Origin: Natrialba swarupiae
Lineage (GTDB): Archaea; Halobacteriota; Halobacteria; Halobacteriales; Natrialbaceae
Assembly: GCF_008245225.1 (NCBI RefSeq)
Contig: NZ_VTAW01000019.1
Span: 18,747-82,746, forward strand
Length of the DNA: 64,000 bases
Direction of reading: 5' to 3'
Shown: piece after piece, positions 8,805-17,925 of the stretch
How the letters are laid out: each line of letters starts with the position of its first letter
Numbering within the stretch: the first letter of the stretch is position 1
Made by a program: the position numbers and the translations under genes
Notes under the pieces: generated by a model
What the model saw: only the letters and a program-made list of their open reading frames with translations
The model's database searches: none
What the model was told of the DNA's origin: nothing

Positions 8805-9796
8805 TTTCCAAGAGAGTCAAATCGAACCTGAAACAGACGTTCTCCGAGAGTTTACTCCCGAAAATCGGACTCGTGTTGTTGCTTTCGATTCTCTTTATGG
8901 CGATGTTTGCCCCGGTTCTGGCTACTCACGATCCAACTCGGACGGGCCACTACACGGAGGAGGGTGCGGAGTATCCTCCGCTTGGTCACGAATATACGAC
9001 GCAGGTCGCGGCGGACGGTGAAATCGGTGAAGTAACGGTACAGGGCTCGAGCGAACACGTCCTCGGAACGAACAACGTCGGACAAGACGTCTACTCGCGG
9101 TTCCTCTACGGGGCGCGAGTCTCGTTGCTCGTTGGACTCCTCGGAACGAGTATGGCAGTCGCGATCGGGGTTCCGGTCGGGCTCGTTGCGGGATACTACG
9201 GCGGCCGGATCGACGACGGTCTGATGCGTATCGCAGACGTCATGCTGGCGTTCCCGGCGCTCGTACTCGCACTTGCGCTTATCGGCGTGTTCGGGGAGTC
9301 GCCATTTTACGTCCCCGATCCGATCGTCCGGGCCGGACTGGCAGAGGGGATGCCCGAATCGATACCGATCCCCGGAACTGTGACGATCGTCGTCGGCCTC
9401 GTCACCTGGGTATGGTTCGCGCGGGTCGCCCGAGGCGAGGCACTGTCGATCCGGAACGAAGAGTACGTCAAGGCGGCACGCAGCTTCGGGGCGAGCAACC
9501 GGACGATCCTGTTGAAACACGTCCTCCCGAACAGCCTGACGCCGATCATCGTGCTCGCAACGATTCAGGTCGCGGTGATCATCCTCCTGGAGGCATCGCT
9601 TGCGTATCTTGGCTTTTCCGGAACGACGCTCTCCTGGGGGTACGAGATCGAACGAGGCCAGGACGTCCTCAGAACCAGACCTTGGGTCTCGATGCTTCCG
9701 GGGATCGGGATCGTCCTGGCAGTGATCAGCGTCAACTTGCTGGGCGACTGGCTCCGGGACGCACTCGACCCAAACATCGAGGGAGAAGGACGATGA
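8801..9796 (+). CDS. dppC: ABC transporter permease, DppC type
   Basis: The 331-residue second permease subunit starts by a 4-base ATGA overlap with dppB and ends by the same kind of overlap with the next gene. An N-terminal helix (IGLVLLLSILFMAMFAPVLA, in part LLLSILFMAMF) is followed by the DppC-specific external segment ending HVLGTNNVGQDVYSR, then five helices with the coupling motif EYVKAARSFGASNRTILLKH (key residues Ala-Ala-x-x-x-Gly-Ala). It has family length. With DppB it forms the heterodimeric path for the solute. Confidence 0.93.
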   Translation: MISKRVKSNLKQTFSESLLPKIGLVLLLSILFMAMFAPVLATHDPTRTGHYTEEGAEYPPLGHEYTTQVAADGEIGEVTVQGSSEHVLGTNNVGQDVYSRFLYGARVSLLVGLLGTSMAVAIGVPVGLVAGYYGGRIDDGLMRIADVMLAFPALVLALALIGVFGESPFYVPDPIVRAGLAEGMPESIPIPGTVTIVVGLVTWVWFARVARGEALSIRNEEYVKAARSFGASNRTILLKHVLPNSLTPIIVLATIQVAVIILLEASLAYLGFSGTTLSWGYEIERGQDVLRTRPWVSMLPGIGIVLAVISVNLLGDWLRDALDPNIEGEGR

Positions 9797-11076
9797 CAGA
9801 AGATGTACTTCGAGTAAACGATCTTTCGACCCGGTTTTTCACGACGGAGGGACAGGTAAACGCGGTCTCGAACCTCGATCTTCGGATCGAACGCGGCGAG
9901 ATATTCGGGATCGTCGGCGAGAGCGGCAGCGGTAAAAGCGTCACCGCTCGTTCGGTCATGAATCTGATCGAATCGCCGGGAGAGATCACGAGCGGCGAGA
10001 TCTGGTATCGAAACCGAGACCTCGTCGAGGACGTCGAAGGGGACTATCCGGACGCGGTCGACGGCGAGTTCGTCGACTTGCTCGCGCTTTCCGACGACGT
10101 CAGGCGATCGCTTCGCGGGACATCGTTCAGCATGATCTTTCAGGACCCGGAAAGTAGCTTCAACCCGACGCTGACCGTCGGCGAGCAACTCGCGGAAGCC
10201 GTCGAAGTCCAGCGCCGGGCCAGCGCGAACCCGCGATCGACGCGGGCGCGAACGCGGGAGTATTCGCTCGGAAACTACCTCCTATCGACGGTTCTTCCGT
10301 CCCAGCGGTACGTCTCCGAGGCGAGTCACGAGCGGGCGATCGAACTGCTCGAGCTGGTCGGCATTCCCGACCCGGTCGAACGAGCCGACGAGTACCCACA
10401 CGAGTACTCCGGCGGGATGCTCCAGCGGGCGATGATCGCGCAGGCGCTGGCCGGCGAGCCGGATCTGCTGATCGCCGACGAGCCGACGACCGCACTGGAC
10501 GTCACCATCCAGGCCCAGATCCTGGACCTCCTCGACGAGCTCCAGGCGGAGACGGGCATGACGATCCTGTTGATCACACACAACCTCGGCGTTATCGCAC
10601 GCATGTGCGACCAGGTTGGCGTCATGTACGCCGGCGAGATCGTCGAGCGCGGGACGCTCGAGGACGTCTTCGACGGCCACGTCCACCCCTACACCGAAGG
10701 GCTGCTCGGTTCGGTTCCCGACCTCGAGCGCGCGGGTGGGCGTCTCCAGCCGATCCCTGGGAACGTCCCAAGTCTGCTCGACCACGAGATGGACGACCGG
10801 TGTCAGTTCGCCGATCGCTGTCCGAAGGCCATGGAGGACTGTCTCGAGCATCCGCCGGAGTTCGACGCGCCGGGAAGCGATCATCACGAGGTTCGCTGCG
10901 TCCTCACGGAGACTGAGTACGACGAGTCCCGCGCGCTGCCGGCGGACTACTTCGGAGGGAAAGAGCGTCCGACCGCGGACGCATACGCCGACCCTGGAAC
11001 GGATATCGACGAGTCCACCGGCCCCGGCAACCCACCGCGGCAACCGGTCGACGAGCCTGGAGGTGACCGCCCGTGA
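9793..11076 (+). CDS. dppD: ABC transporter ATPase, DppD type
   Basis: The 427-residue ATPase has Walker A GESGSGKS (about residue 42), signature [15 protein letters not shown], Walker [13 protein letters not shown] and H-loop ITHNLG. Relative to bacterial DppD, the part between Walker A and the signature carries about 60-80 extra residues (around 70-85 and 135-175). After the ATPase core the oligopeptide-type tail is seen ([14 protein letters not shown], then VRCVL), followed by an acidic 45-residue extension. It supplies ATP hydrolysis together with DppF. It overlaps dppC by ATGA and the next gene by four bases. Confidence 0.92.
   Translation: MTEDVLRVNDLSTRFFTTEGQVNAVSNLDLRIERGEIFGIVGESGSGKSVTARSVMNLIESPGEITSGEIWYRNRDLVEDVEGDYPDAVDGEFVDLLALSDDVRRSLRGTSFSMIFQDPESSFNPTLTVGEQLAEAVEVQRRASANPRSTRARTREYSLGNYLLSTVLPSQRYVSEASHERAIELLELVGIPDPVERADEYPHEYSGGMLQRAMIAQALAGEPDLLIADEPTTALDVTIQAQILDLLDELQAETGMTILLITHNLGVIARMCDQVGVMYAGEIVERGTLEDVFDGHVHPYTEGLLGSVPDLERAGGRLQPIPGNVPSLLDHEMDDRCQFADRCPKAMEDCLEHPPEFDAPGSDHHEVRCVLTETEYDESRALPADYFGGKERPTADAYADPGTDIDESTGPGNPPRQPVDEPGGDRP
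11059..11066 (+). promoter_or_regulatory. ribosome binding site deciding the dppF start
   Basis: GGAGGTGA lies 6 nt before the GTG at 11073, inside the end of the preceding gene. It is a strong Shine-Dalgarno site, which fits re-initiation at an internal cistron and supports the GTG start. Confidence 0.75.
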
Positions 11077-12446
11077 GTACGGACGACGCGAGTACGGCAG
11101 ACGGAACGGGTGCGAACGGGGGGAAGACGACCGACGAGAGGAGTGTCGACGAGCCGCTCGTGCGGGTCGACGACCTCCACAAGTACTTCTGGGAGAACGA
11201 CTCCGTCTTCGACCGTCTGCTGGGGGGCGAGCCGGTCGCCGTCCGCGCCGTCGACGGCGTCAGCTTCGATGTCCACCGCGGCGAAACGCTCGGCCTGGTC
11301 GGTGAGTCCGGCTGCGGAAAGTCCACGACGGGCGAGACGCTCCTCCGACTCCAGGAGGCGACCGATGGTCGCGTCGAGTTCGAGGGACGTGACGTCTACG
11401 ACCTCGGCGGGGACGAACTGAACGAGTTCCGTCGGGAGGCACAGGTCGTCTTCCAGGACCCGTTCTCGAGTCTCGATCCTCGGATGACGGTCGGTGAGAT
11501 CGTCCGACAGCCCCTCGACGTTCACGACGTCGACACTGACGCCGAACGGCGCAAACGCGTCCGCGACCTGCTCGAACGCGTCGGTCTCTCGGCCGACCAG
11601 CTCGACCGGTACCCCCACGAGTTCTCCGGCGGTCAACGCCAGCGGATCGGCATCGCTCGCGCGCTCGCGCTCGAGCCGGAGTTCCTCGTTCTCGACGAGC
11701 CGACGTCGGCACTCGACGTCTCCGTGCAGGCCCAGGTGCTGAACCTGCTCGAAGACCTCCAGACGGAGTTCGACCTGACCTACCTGCTGATCAGCCACGA
11801 TCTCTCGGTCATCCGTCACATCTGCGACCGGGTCGCCGTCATGTACCTCGGCGAGATCGTCGAGATCGGCCCCGTCGAAACCATCTTCGAGGAACCGAAA
11901 CACCCCTACACGGAGGCGTTGCTCGAGAGCGTACCGCGGGCGACGACGGCAGAGCGAGACCGGGATCGCGAGACGATCTCGGGCGACGTGCCCTCTCCCC
12001 GCGATCCACCGAGCGGCTGCCGGTTTCGAACCCGGTGTCCGATGGTGATCCCGCCCGACGACCTCGCTATCGATCAGGACGAGTACCGTGCGATCGTGAA
12101 CCTCCGCGAGCGAATCGAACGTCGGGACGTCTCCCTCGAGTCGCTCGGTGAGGACGACTTCGACGCCGGCGAGACGCGAGCGTTCGTCACCGAGTTGAAG
12201 GGGCGATTGCTCGAGTCCGACCTATCCGGTCGACACGAGGCAGTCGTCGACGAGGCGCTCGCACACCTGGCGTCAGCCGACTGGGATGCAGCCGCCGAGC
12301 GGCTGGCTTCGACGTACGAGAGCGTCTGCGAACGACGAAATCCGGAACTCGGCGACGGACATCACCCGGTCGCGTGTCACCTGTACGACGACCCCGAGTC
12401 GACGTCCGGGACAGACGAGCGGGGCGACCAGGCGGGACCGAACTGA
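11073..12446 (+). CDS. dppF: ABC transporter ATPase, DppF type, with split Cys tail
   Basis: The 457-residue partner ATPase has Walker A GESGCGKS (about residue 82), signature [15 protein letters not shown], Walker [13 protein letters not shown] and ISHDLS. The usual C-terminal motif is present but divided: CRFRTRCP is followed by an insertion of about 90 mostly helical, acidic residues before the closing half (VCERRNPEL, then [10 protein letters not shown]). In most relatives the two halves are nearly contiguous. It starts at a GTG with a good ribosome binding site. The stop codon TGA at 12444 is the first three bases of a nine-base repeated word. It is the last gene of the five-gene importer operon. 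Confidence 0.92.
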   Translation: MSTDDASTADGTGANGGKTTDERSVDEPLVRVDDLHKYFWENDSVFDRLLGGEPVAVRAVDGVSFDVHRGETLGLVGESGCGKSTTGETLLRLQEATDGRVEFEGRDVYDLGGDELNEFRREAQVVFQDPFSSLDPRMTVGEIVRQPLDVHDVDTDAERRKRVRDLLERVGLSADQLDRYPHEFSGGQRQRIGIARALALEPEFLVLDEPTSALDVSVQAQVLNLLEDLQTEFDLTYLLISHDLSVIRHICDRVAVMYLGEIVEIGPVETIFEEPKHPYTEALLESVPRATTAERDRDRETISGDVPSPRDPPSGCRFRTRCPMVIPPDDLAIDQDEYRAIVNLRERIERRDVSLESLGEDDFDAGETRAFVTELKGRLLESDLSGRHEAVVDEALAHLASADWDAAAERLASTYESVCERRNPELGDGHHPVACHLYDDPESTSGTDERGDQAGPN

Positions 12447-12452
12447 TACGGA
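12444..12452 (+). repeat. TGATACGGA word, copy 1
   Basis: The first three bases are the dppF stop codon. The same nine bases recur at 13035, 19182 and 39845, and inverted at 59688, always at gene ends or between genes. Confidence 0.6.
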
Positions 12453-12671
12453 TATACCCTTAGGCCAGACGACAGCCGTCGGATCAGATCGAAACTTGTC
12501 GCGGTCGTTCCGGGTGTCTCTCCACCCGCCCACTGAACGGGAAGTTGCCGCGGAGACTCGTCCGTGAGCCGGTACGTCCCGGAGACACCGATCAGCGTCG
12601 ACGAAAATCTCCGAATTCCGACCTATCCATGTTGGCAGCAGGTGTAATACCCCGACGCGTCTCGTGTCTGT

Positions 12672-13037
12672 ATGGACCGGACGAGTGCAAGCCGAATGGA
12701 GGCTGCCTGTTCCCTGTTAGCCGAGTCCGAGCGCCGGTATCTGCTGTATCTCCTCGCCGAGGACCGCGGGGCGAACATCGAGGAGTTCATCTCACAGGTG
12801 GCCGCCTGGGAGCTGGACGAACCGGCGGGGACCATCGAGAAAGAGACCAGACAGCGAATCTACGTATCCTTGGTCCACAATCACCTCCCGCGTCTCGCGG
12901 ACTACGACATCATCGAGTACGACCTTCGCAGCGGTGACATCGTACTCGACGACGGGTTCGATGACATCAAACCGCTGCTCGAGCAGTTCCGTCAGACGGA
13001 GGAGGTTCCCGAGATCCGTCAGCGACCGGCACTCTGA
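12672..13037 (+). CDS. DUF7344-type haloarchaeal winged-helix-like protein
   Basis: The 121-residue cytoplasmic protein has the pattern of the haloarchaeal DUF7344 group: a start like LLAESERRYLLYLLAE, a charged helix, then RIYVSLVHNHLPRLADYDIIEYD, which is the recognition part of a winged-helix fold (key residues His-x-His-Leu-Pro-x-Leu), and a short acidic tail. Members are thought to be small transcription regulators without known targets. It stands alone between the peptide importer and the EamA transporter. Its stop codon also forms the start of a TGATACGGA word and is followed by a short hairpin. Confidence 0.75.
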   Translation: MDRTSASRMEAACSLLAESERRYLLYLLAEDRGANIEEFISQVAAWELDEPAGTIEKETRQRIYVSLVHNHLPRLADYDIIEYDLRSGDIVLDDGFDDIKPLLEQFRQTEEVPEIRQRPAL

Positions 13038-13056
13038 TACGGACCGCTGTCCGTCT
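13035..13056 (+). repeat. TGATACGGA word, copy 2, with hairpin
   Basis: The stop codon of the regulator gene opens the nine-base word, and ACGGAC-CGCT-GTCCGT (about 13039-13054) makes a perfect six-base-pair hairpin with a four-base loop. Its position directly after the stop suggests transcript ending or 3' processing, but no clear T-tract follows. Confidence 0.5.
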
Positions 13057-13186
13057 GTCCCGACCGGTCACACGACGACCAGCAGTCAGTCGGAGCAGAC
13101 CGTATGACTGCCGCGTGCCCGTTCTCGAGCGATGTCCTTCGGTCGTGAACACGTCTCGTCACCGGGAAACGTTGCACGTTTCGAAT

Positions 13187-13198
13187 CGAAATATATAG
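13187..13198 (+). promoter_or_regulatory. TATA element of the EamA transporter gene
   Basis: CGAAATATATAG is centred near 13193. At the usual distance of about 26-27 nt, transcription would begin near 13220, downstream of the first possible GTG (13211) and just before the GTG at 13223. It therefore decides the start. Confidence 0.65.
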
Positions 13199-13222
13199 GA
13201 TTAGTCCGGAGTGAGCATCGGT

Positions 13223-14143
13223 GTGAACCGGTTTCGCAACGTCGGGTTGTTCGTGATACTCGCGGCTCTCTGGGGGTCCGCATTCGTCGCGATCAGTGCG
13301 GGACTCCGACACTTTCCCCCGGTTCTTTTCGCCGCATTTCGATACGACGTTGCCGGGCTACTCATGTTCGCGTACGCCGTTTACGCGGCTGATCGATGGC
13401 GACCACGCCGACGAGACGAGTGGGGTGTCGTGGCTGTCGGTGCAATCTTGCTGATCGCCGCCTACCACGTGTTCTTGTTCGTCGGACAACAGAACACGAC
13501 TGCGGCTGCCGCGGCGATCATCATCAGTCTGTCGCCAGTCCTCACGACCGGGTTCGCCCGGGCGTTGATGCCCACTGACGCGCTGTCGGCGGTCGGGGTC
13601 GTCGGAGTCCTCTTGGGACTCGTCGGCGTCGCCGTCATCACTCAGCCCGATCCGTCGAATCTGTTTTCGACCGACGTGGTCGCCAAACTACTGATCTTCG
13701 GTGCCGCCGCGTCGTTCGCTCTCGGTGGCGTCCTGACCAGGCGCTTCGACTCGGATCTCCCTATCGAGACGATGGAGGCCTGGTCGATGATCGGCGGCGC
13801 ACTCCTCTTGCACGCCGTCAGCATCGCGATGGGAGAGCCGATCGATCCCTCGTCCTGGACACATCCGGAAGCGATCGGCGCGCTCGCGTATCTGGCGGTC
13901 GTCGCGAGCGCGATCGGCTTCCTGATTTACTTCGACCTGCTCGAGCGTCTCGGCGCGGTCGAGATCAACATGGTTTCCTACGTCGCCCCAGTGTTCACGG
14001 CAGTCGTCGGCTGGCTCTACCTCGGTGAAGTCGTCGATACGACGACGCTCGTCGGATTCGGGTTCATCGTACTCGGGTTCGTCATCGTCAAGCGACGCGC
14101 GCTCCGGGCGGAACTCGTACACGCCGGGCAGTGGAGACGGTAG
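13223..14143 (+). CDS. EamA/DMT superfamily transporter
   Basis: The product is about 306 residues with ten predicted membrane helices in two homologous halves. Each half opens with the EamA pattern (LAALWGSAFVAISAGLRHFPP in the first half, in part ALWGSAFVAI; SFALGGVLTRRF in the second) and the last quarter contains the usual YVAPVFTAVVGWLYLGE. It likely exports a metabolite or amino acid; the substrate cannot be read. GTG 13223 is preferred to GTG 13211 because the TATA element predicts a leaderless transcript beginning about 13220, and the resulting N-terminus (VNRFRNVGLF) is family-like. The last codons and the TAG lie inside a tandem duplication. Confidence 0.88.
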   Translation: MNRFRNVGLFVILAALWGSAFVAISAGLRHFPPVLFAAFRYDVAGLLMFAYAVYAADRWRPRRRDEWGVVAVGAILLIAAYHVFLFVGQQNTTAAAAAIIISLSPVLTTGFARALMPTDALSAVGVVGVLLGLVGVAVITQPDPSNLFSTDVVAKLLIFGAAASFALGGVLTRRFDSDLPIETMEAWSMIGGALLLHAVSIAMGEPIDPSSWTHPEAIGALAYLAVVASAIGFLIYFDLLERLGAVEINMVSYVAPVFTAVVGWLYLGEVVDTTTLVGFGFIVLGFVIVKRRALRAELVHAGQWRR

Positions 14144-14280
14144 GGGAGACACTCCAGAGCCGGCGGCTACGCCAACGCCGGTCAGTGGAGACGGTAGGGG
14201 AGACACTCCAGAGCCGGCGGCTACGCCAACGCCGGTCAGTGACAGCAGTCGGCCACGCCAACGCCGATTAGCGACGGTAG
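14129..14280. repeat. 54-bp tandem duplication at the ends of two convergent genes
   Basis: A 54-base unit beginning CAGTGGAGACGG occurs at 14129-14182 and 14183-14236, apparently identical, and a degraded third copy follows (similar from about 14256 to 14280). The first copy carries the last codons and stop of the EamA gene; the degraded one covers the end of the opposite gene. The duplication therefore spaces two convergent gene ends and may repeat their termination signals. Confidence 0.85.
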
Positions 14281-14549
14281 GTGTGGCCGACGTACAGTGC
14301 CAGGACGTTCACCGAGAGCAAACCGAGAAAGAAGAGCAACTCGAGCCACGTCCCTAACCCGTTGAACAACACGGGAAAGTACAGAAACGGAGCTACGATT
14401 GCGGTCCAGAACCCCGCTCGACGGATCGGTTCGGCGAGAGTCGGAACGACCCGCTCGAGCATCTTTCGTCGATCGTCGTTCTCACTCTCGACCGGTGGAC
14501 CGCTCACCGAAGACGACCCTCGATCGCCTGGCGCCGGGGAATCCGACAT
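14268..14549 (-). CDS. small two-helix membrane protein, unknown
   Basis: The 93-residue protein has a charged, Ser/Pro-rich first half (GPPVESENDDRRKMLERV) and two hydrophobic helices in the second half (FWTAIVAPFLYFPVLF and LELLFFLGLLSVNVLALYV), ending HTYRR. I recognise no family. The start at 14549 (MSDSPAPGD) is chosen over an upstream start that adds eight residues. It is convergent with the EamA gene, with duplicated sequence between them. Confidence 0.65.
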   Translation of the reverse strand: MSDSPAPGDRGSSSVSGPPVESENDDRRKMLERVVPTLAEPIRRAGFWTAIVAPFLYFPVLFNGLGTWLELLFFLGLLSVNVLALYVGHTYRR

Positions 14550-14731
14550 CGATACACGCGTTCTCGCCCACACGTCGGTATATACGGATACGACCGTTTA
14601 TGATCGCTTGACTACAATTTACTCGAATACGGTCGTTCTCCCGTCGTGTGGGCTCGCCGGTTCGTCTGTCGTTGGAAACCGTCCGGAACTGGAACGCAGG
14701 TACGAAGAGCGTACGGGAGAGAAACGAGTCG

Positions 14732-16960
14732 TTACTGGAAACCGATGCGACTGTCCCGACGGCCCGTCGGGTCCGGTCCCCTCGAGCCGCCTTTGAACTC
14801 CTCTTCGATCCGTTCGTAGTAATCCAAGATGTCGTCGGTGATCGTCGGTCGGACGTTCTCCATCGCCTGACGGAAGTGACGCATCTCGACGATGTCGGCT
14901 TCGTGGTCCTCGCGAAGTGCTTCGATCGCGGCCTCGCGGGCGATCGATTCGAGATCGGAGCCGACGTAGCCGTCGGTGATCTCCGCGACTTCACGGAGGG
15001 TGACGTCCGCCGCGAGCGGCGTGTTCTCCGTGTGGATATCGAGGATCCGTTCGCGGCCGTCGACGTCGGGTTCGCCGATCATGACGAGACGGTCGAACCG
15101 GCCCGAACGAAGGAGTGCCGGGTCGATCATGTCGGGACGGTTGGTTGCGCCGATGACCATCACGTTCCCCATCTCCTCTAATCCGTCGAGTTCGGTCAGG
15201 AGCTGGTTGACGACGCGCTCGGAGACGTTCGAGCCGACCTCGCCGCCCCGCCCGGGTGCGAGGGCGTCGAGTTCGTCGAAGAAGATCACCGTCGGCGAGA
15301 CCTGTCGGGCTTTACGGAACGTCTGACGGATCGCCTTCTCGGACTCGCCGACCCACTTGCTGAGTAGTTGCGGGCCGCGCACGGAGATGAAGTTCGCGTT
15401 CGTCTCGTTGGCGACGGCTTTCGCCATGAGCGTCTTCCCGGTGCCAGGCGGGCCGTACAGCAAGACGCCGGCCGGCGGGTCGATACCCAACCGGTCGAAC
15501 CGTTCGGGGTTGTTCAGCGGCCACTCGACGGACTCTTTGACCTGATCTTTGGCGTCGTGGAGGCCGCCGACGTCGTCCCAGGAGATCTTCGGCAGTTCGA
15601 CGAGTACCTCCCGCATCGCCGAGGGTTCGACTTCGTTCAAGGCACCGCGGAAGTCCTCTCGCTTGACGATCATCCGGTCGATCAGACTCGGCGGGATGTC
15701 CTCCTCGTCGAGATCGATCTCCGGGAGGTATCGTCGGAGCGCCTTCATCGCCGCCTCCTTGGTGAGACTCTCGATGTCGGCACCGACGAAACCGTGGGTC
15801 TCGTCGGCGAGGTGGGGGAGATTGACGTCGTCCGAAAGCGGCATCCCGCGGGTGTGAATCTGGAGGATCTCCTCGCGGCCAGTCTCGTCGGGAACGCCGA
15901 TCTCGATCTCGCGGTCGAACCGACCCGGCCGGCGAAGCGCAGGGTCGACGCTGTCGACGCGGTTGGTCGCCGCGATGACGATGACCTGTCCCCGCGCCTC
16001 TAAGCCGTCCATCATCGTCAGCAACTGGGCGACGACGCGGCGTTCGACCTCGCCGGTGACGTCCTCACGTTTGGGCGCGATGGAGTCGAGTTCGTCGATG
16101 AAGATGATCGCGGGCGACTCCTCGCTTGCGTCCTCGAAGATCTCTCTGAGCTGTTGTTCGGACTCCCCGTAGTACTTCGAGATGATCTCGGGGCCGGCGA
16201 TCGAGAAGAACGAAGCGGAGGTCTCGTTGGCGACGGCCTTCGCGAGCAGGGTCTTCCCGGTCCCCGGCGGGCCGTGGAGCAAGACGCCCTGTGGCGGTTC
16301 GATACCCAGCTTCTTGAAGATCTGGGGGTGTTTCATCGGGAGTTCGACCATCTCCCGAACCCGCTGGATCTCGCTTTGCAGGCCGCCGATGTCTTCGTAG
16401 GTAATTCCGCCACCGGTCTTCTCGAAACCGCTGATCGGTTCCTCTCGGAGTTCGACGTCTGTATCTTCCGTGATGAGTACCACTCCCTCGGGGTCGGTTT
16501 CGACCGCGATAAGCGGGATCGCCTGGCCGGGCGATCGCATGAACGGGTGGTTCGTCGAGGACATCACCGGGACGATGTCGCGGCCGACGACCGGCCGTTT
16601 GAGGATCTGGCGTTTCACCATGCCGGCGGCGTCGGAACCGAACTGGACCGACGCCTCCTCGGGGGGTGCGAGGGTGAGTGAATCCGCCTTCGTCGCTTCG
16701 GCCTTCCGGATCGTTACGCGCTCCCCGATGCCGACGTCCGCGTTCTGGCGCGTGAAGCCGTCGATTCGAACGGTGTCCGTGTTCCAGTCCTGCCGGTCGG
16801 CCCGCCACACTTTCGCCGCGGTCGTATCCGCACCTTCGATCTCGATGATGTCGCCCGGACTCAGCTTTAGATGCAACAGCGTGTCCGGGTCGAGTCGGGC
16901 GATACCACGACCCGAGTCGTTCGGGTACGCCTTCGCAACCTCCAGTTGAACTTCGTTCAT
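14732..16960 (-). CDS. CDC48/VAT-type AAA+ ATPase
   Basis: The 742-residue protein has the archaeal CDC48 layout: an N-terminal substrate domain (about 1-185), D1 with Walker [15 protein letters not shown] and Walker [13 protein letters not shown] (about 190-440), and D2 with [14 protein letters not shown] and [15 protein letters not shown] (about 460-710). Arginine-finger regions are intact ([20 protein letters not shown]). It forms a hexamer that unfolds proteins, often feeding the proteasome. The ATG at 16960 gives the standard start ([13 protein letters not shown]). Haloarchaea usually carry more than one paralogue. A poly-A/T stretch near 17005-17012 is a likely promoter element. Confidence 0.95.
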   Translation of the reverse strand: MNEVQLEVAKAYPNDSGRGIARLDPDTLLHLKLSPGDIIEIEGADTTAAKVWRADRQDWNTDTVRIDGFTRQNADVGIGERVTIRKAEATKADSLTLAPPEEASVQFGSDAAGMVKRQILKRPVVGRDIVPVMSSTNHPFMRSPGQAIPLIAVETDPEGVVLITEDTDVELREEPISGFEKTGGGITYEDIGGLQSEIQRVREMVELPMKHPQIFKKLGIEPPQGVLLHGPPGTGKTLLAKAVANETSASFFSIAGPEIISKYYGESEQQLREIFEDASEESPAIIFIDELDSIAPKREDVTGEVERRVVAQLLTMMDGLEARGQVIVIAATNRVDSVDPALRRPGRFDREIEIGVPDETGREEILQIHTRGMPLSDDVNLPHLADETHGFVGADIESLTKEAAMKALRRYLPEIDLDEEDIPPSLIDRMIVKREDFRGALNEVEPSAMREVLVELPKISWDDVGGLHDAKDQVKESVEWPLNNPERFDRLGIDPPAGVLLYGPPGTGKTLMAKAVANETNANFISVRGPQLLSKWVGESEKAIRQTFRKARQVSPTVIFFDELDALAPGRGGEVGSNVSERVVNQLLTELDGLEEMGNVMVIGATNRPDMIDPALLRSGRFDRLVMIGEPDVDGRERILDIHTENTPLAADVTLREVAEITDGYVGSDLESIAREAAIEALREDHEADIVEMRHFRQAMENVRPTITDDILDYYERIEEEFKGGSRGPDPTGRRDSRIGFQ

Positions 16961-17389
16961 GATTCGGATTAAACGGGGATGTCAGTGACTCCGATACGTG
17001 ATCGGATAGGTTTTTTGCTCGCTCAACCTGTGATAGATGCTACCATATCAGAGTTCGACTGGACGATACATAGGAGTGTCGGCTTCGGTGGGTTTCGCAG
17101 CCTTTTCACGTCTCGGAGGAACTGAACAGAGCGATCCGCTACGATCGTATTCTCTGGACACAGTTGCGGTGTCGACCGTGGTAGTCTCCGATTATCCAGC
17201 GGAGGCCGACACCGATTCGGCCGAACGCCCGAGGACGATCCACCCGGCAGACGGTACGTACCGAGTGTCGTCGGGGTCGAAACAGACGGTCTCGACCGCT
17301 TCGGTCGCGTGCTCTTTCCCGCTGGTCGTGTCCTATCGGTACACCTCGCCATAGGTTGGGAGATGCGGGACACAGCAAACGGAGATCGG
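16961..17389. other. intergenic region, no confident gene
   Basis: About 430 bases lie upstream of the CDC48 gene. Open frames exist on both strands, but their composition is not haloarchaeal-protein-like. One minus-strand frame (about 17190-17340) reads like a short acidic fragment (ETVCFDPDDTRYVPSAGW) without a start codon and is closed by a stop, so it may be a remnant. The part next to 16960 should contain the CDC48 promoter. Confidence 0.45.
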
Positions 17390-17923
17390 CTACCGGTCGG
17401 CCCTCTCGCGTCGATACCGGACCGTCGAACCGTTCCCGTCGCCCGTCCGCTCGACCAGCCCGAACAGGGTCGCCCACTCGAGCAGGCGTTCGACGCGTAC
17501 GGCCCACTCCGCGCAGTCGTCGGGTTCGCGGTGCGAGCGCCCCACCGTTCGCTCGGTCGAGCGGTCGCGAACCCGCCTGGTCACTGTCGCCACCTCCAGC
17601 CCAGTCGTACTGTCCTCGAGTACCTCGAGGACGGTCGGAACGTCGCGAACGCGGCTCCGGAACGCGGTCCGGAGCGATTCCGGATCGACGTCGTTGGCCG
17701 TCCGCCGATACGTGTCGCGTTCCGTCTCGACCAACTCGAGCGCTCGGAGGAACGTCAGCCAGGTTGCGGCCGCCTCGCGGCCCTCGACGTCGGTTCGTTC
17801 GACGAGCCGGGAACAGCAGTCGGCGTCGCTCGCCGTAGCGTTCGATTCGGCCGGAACCGCGGCCGCGACGCCAGCGACGGCCTCGAGACCGTCGGGCGGC
17901 TCCGGAACGGGTTTGAATCGCAC
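17390..17923 (-). CDS. unknown protein encoded directly after mch
   Basis: The 177-residue, charged, soluble protein begins with a GTG two bases after the mch stop codon, so it is almost certainly cotranscribed and translationally coupled. It has no signal or membrane segment. Predicted helices dominate (ATWLTFLRALELVETERDTY, RVERLLEWATLFGLVER); the last part resembles a winged helix. Acidic residues match its surroundings, but I recognise no family. The linkage to mch hints at a role in, or control of, one-carbon metabolism, which is inference only. Confidence 0.7.
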   Translation of the reverse strand: MRFKPVPEPPDGLEAVAGVAAAVPAESNATASDADCCSRLVERTDVEGREAAATWLTFLRALELVETERDTYRRTANDVDPESLRTAFRSRVRDVPTVLEVLEDSTTGLEVATVTRRVRDRSTERTVGRSHREPDDCAEWAVRVERLLEWATLFGLVERTGDGNGSTVRYRRERADR

Positions 17924-17925
17924 GC

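Noticed and set aside
14025..14357. 110-codon + strand frame over the tandem duplication
   Set aside because: It arises from the repeated bases read in one frame (repeating Gly-Asp-Thr-Pro-Glu-Pro) and overlaps the end of the EamA gene.
17037..17507. Open frames of 105-122 codons between cdc48 and the gene after mch
   Set aside because: No motif, poor composition and no promoter; they cross a region likely to carry the cdc48 promoter.
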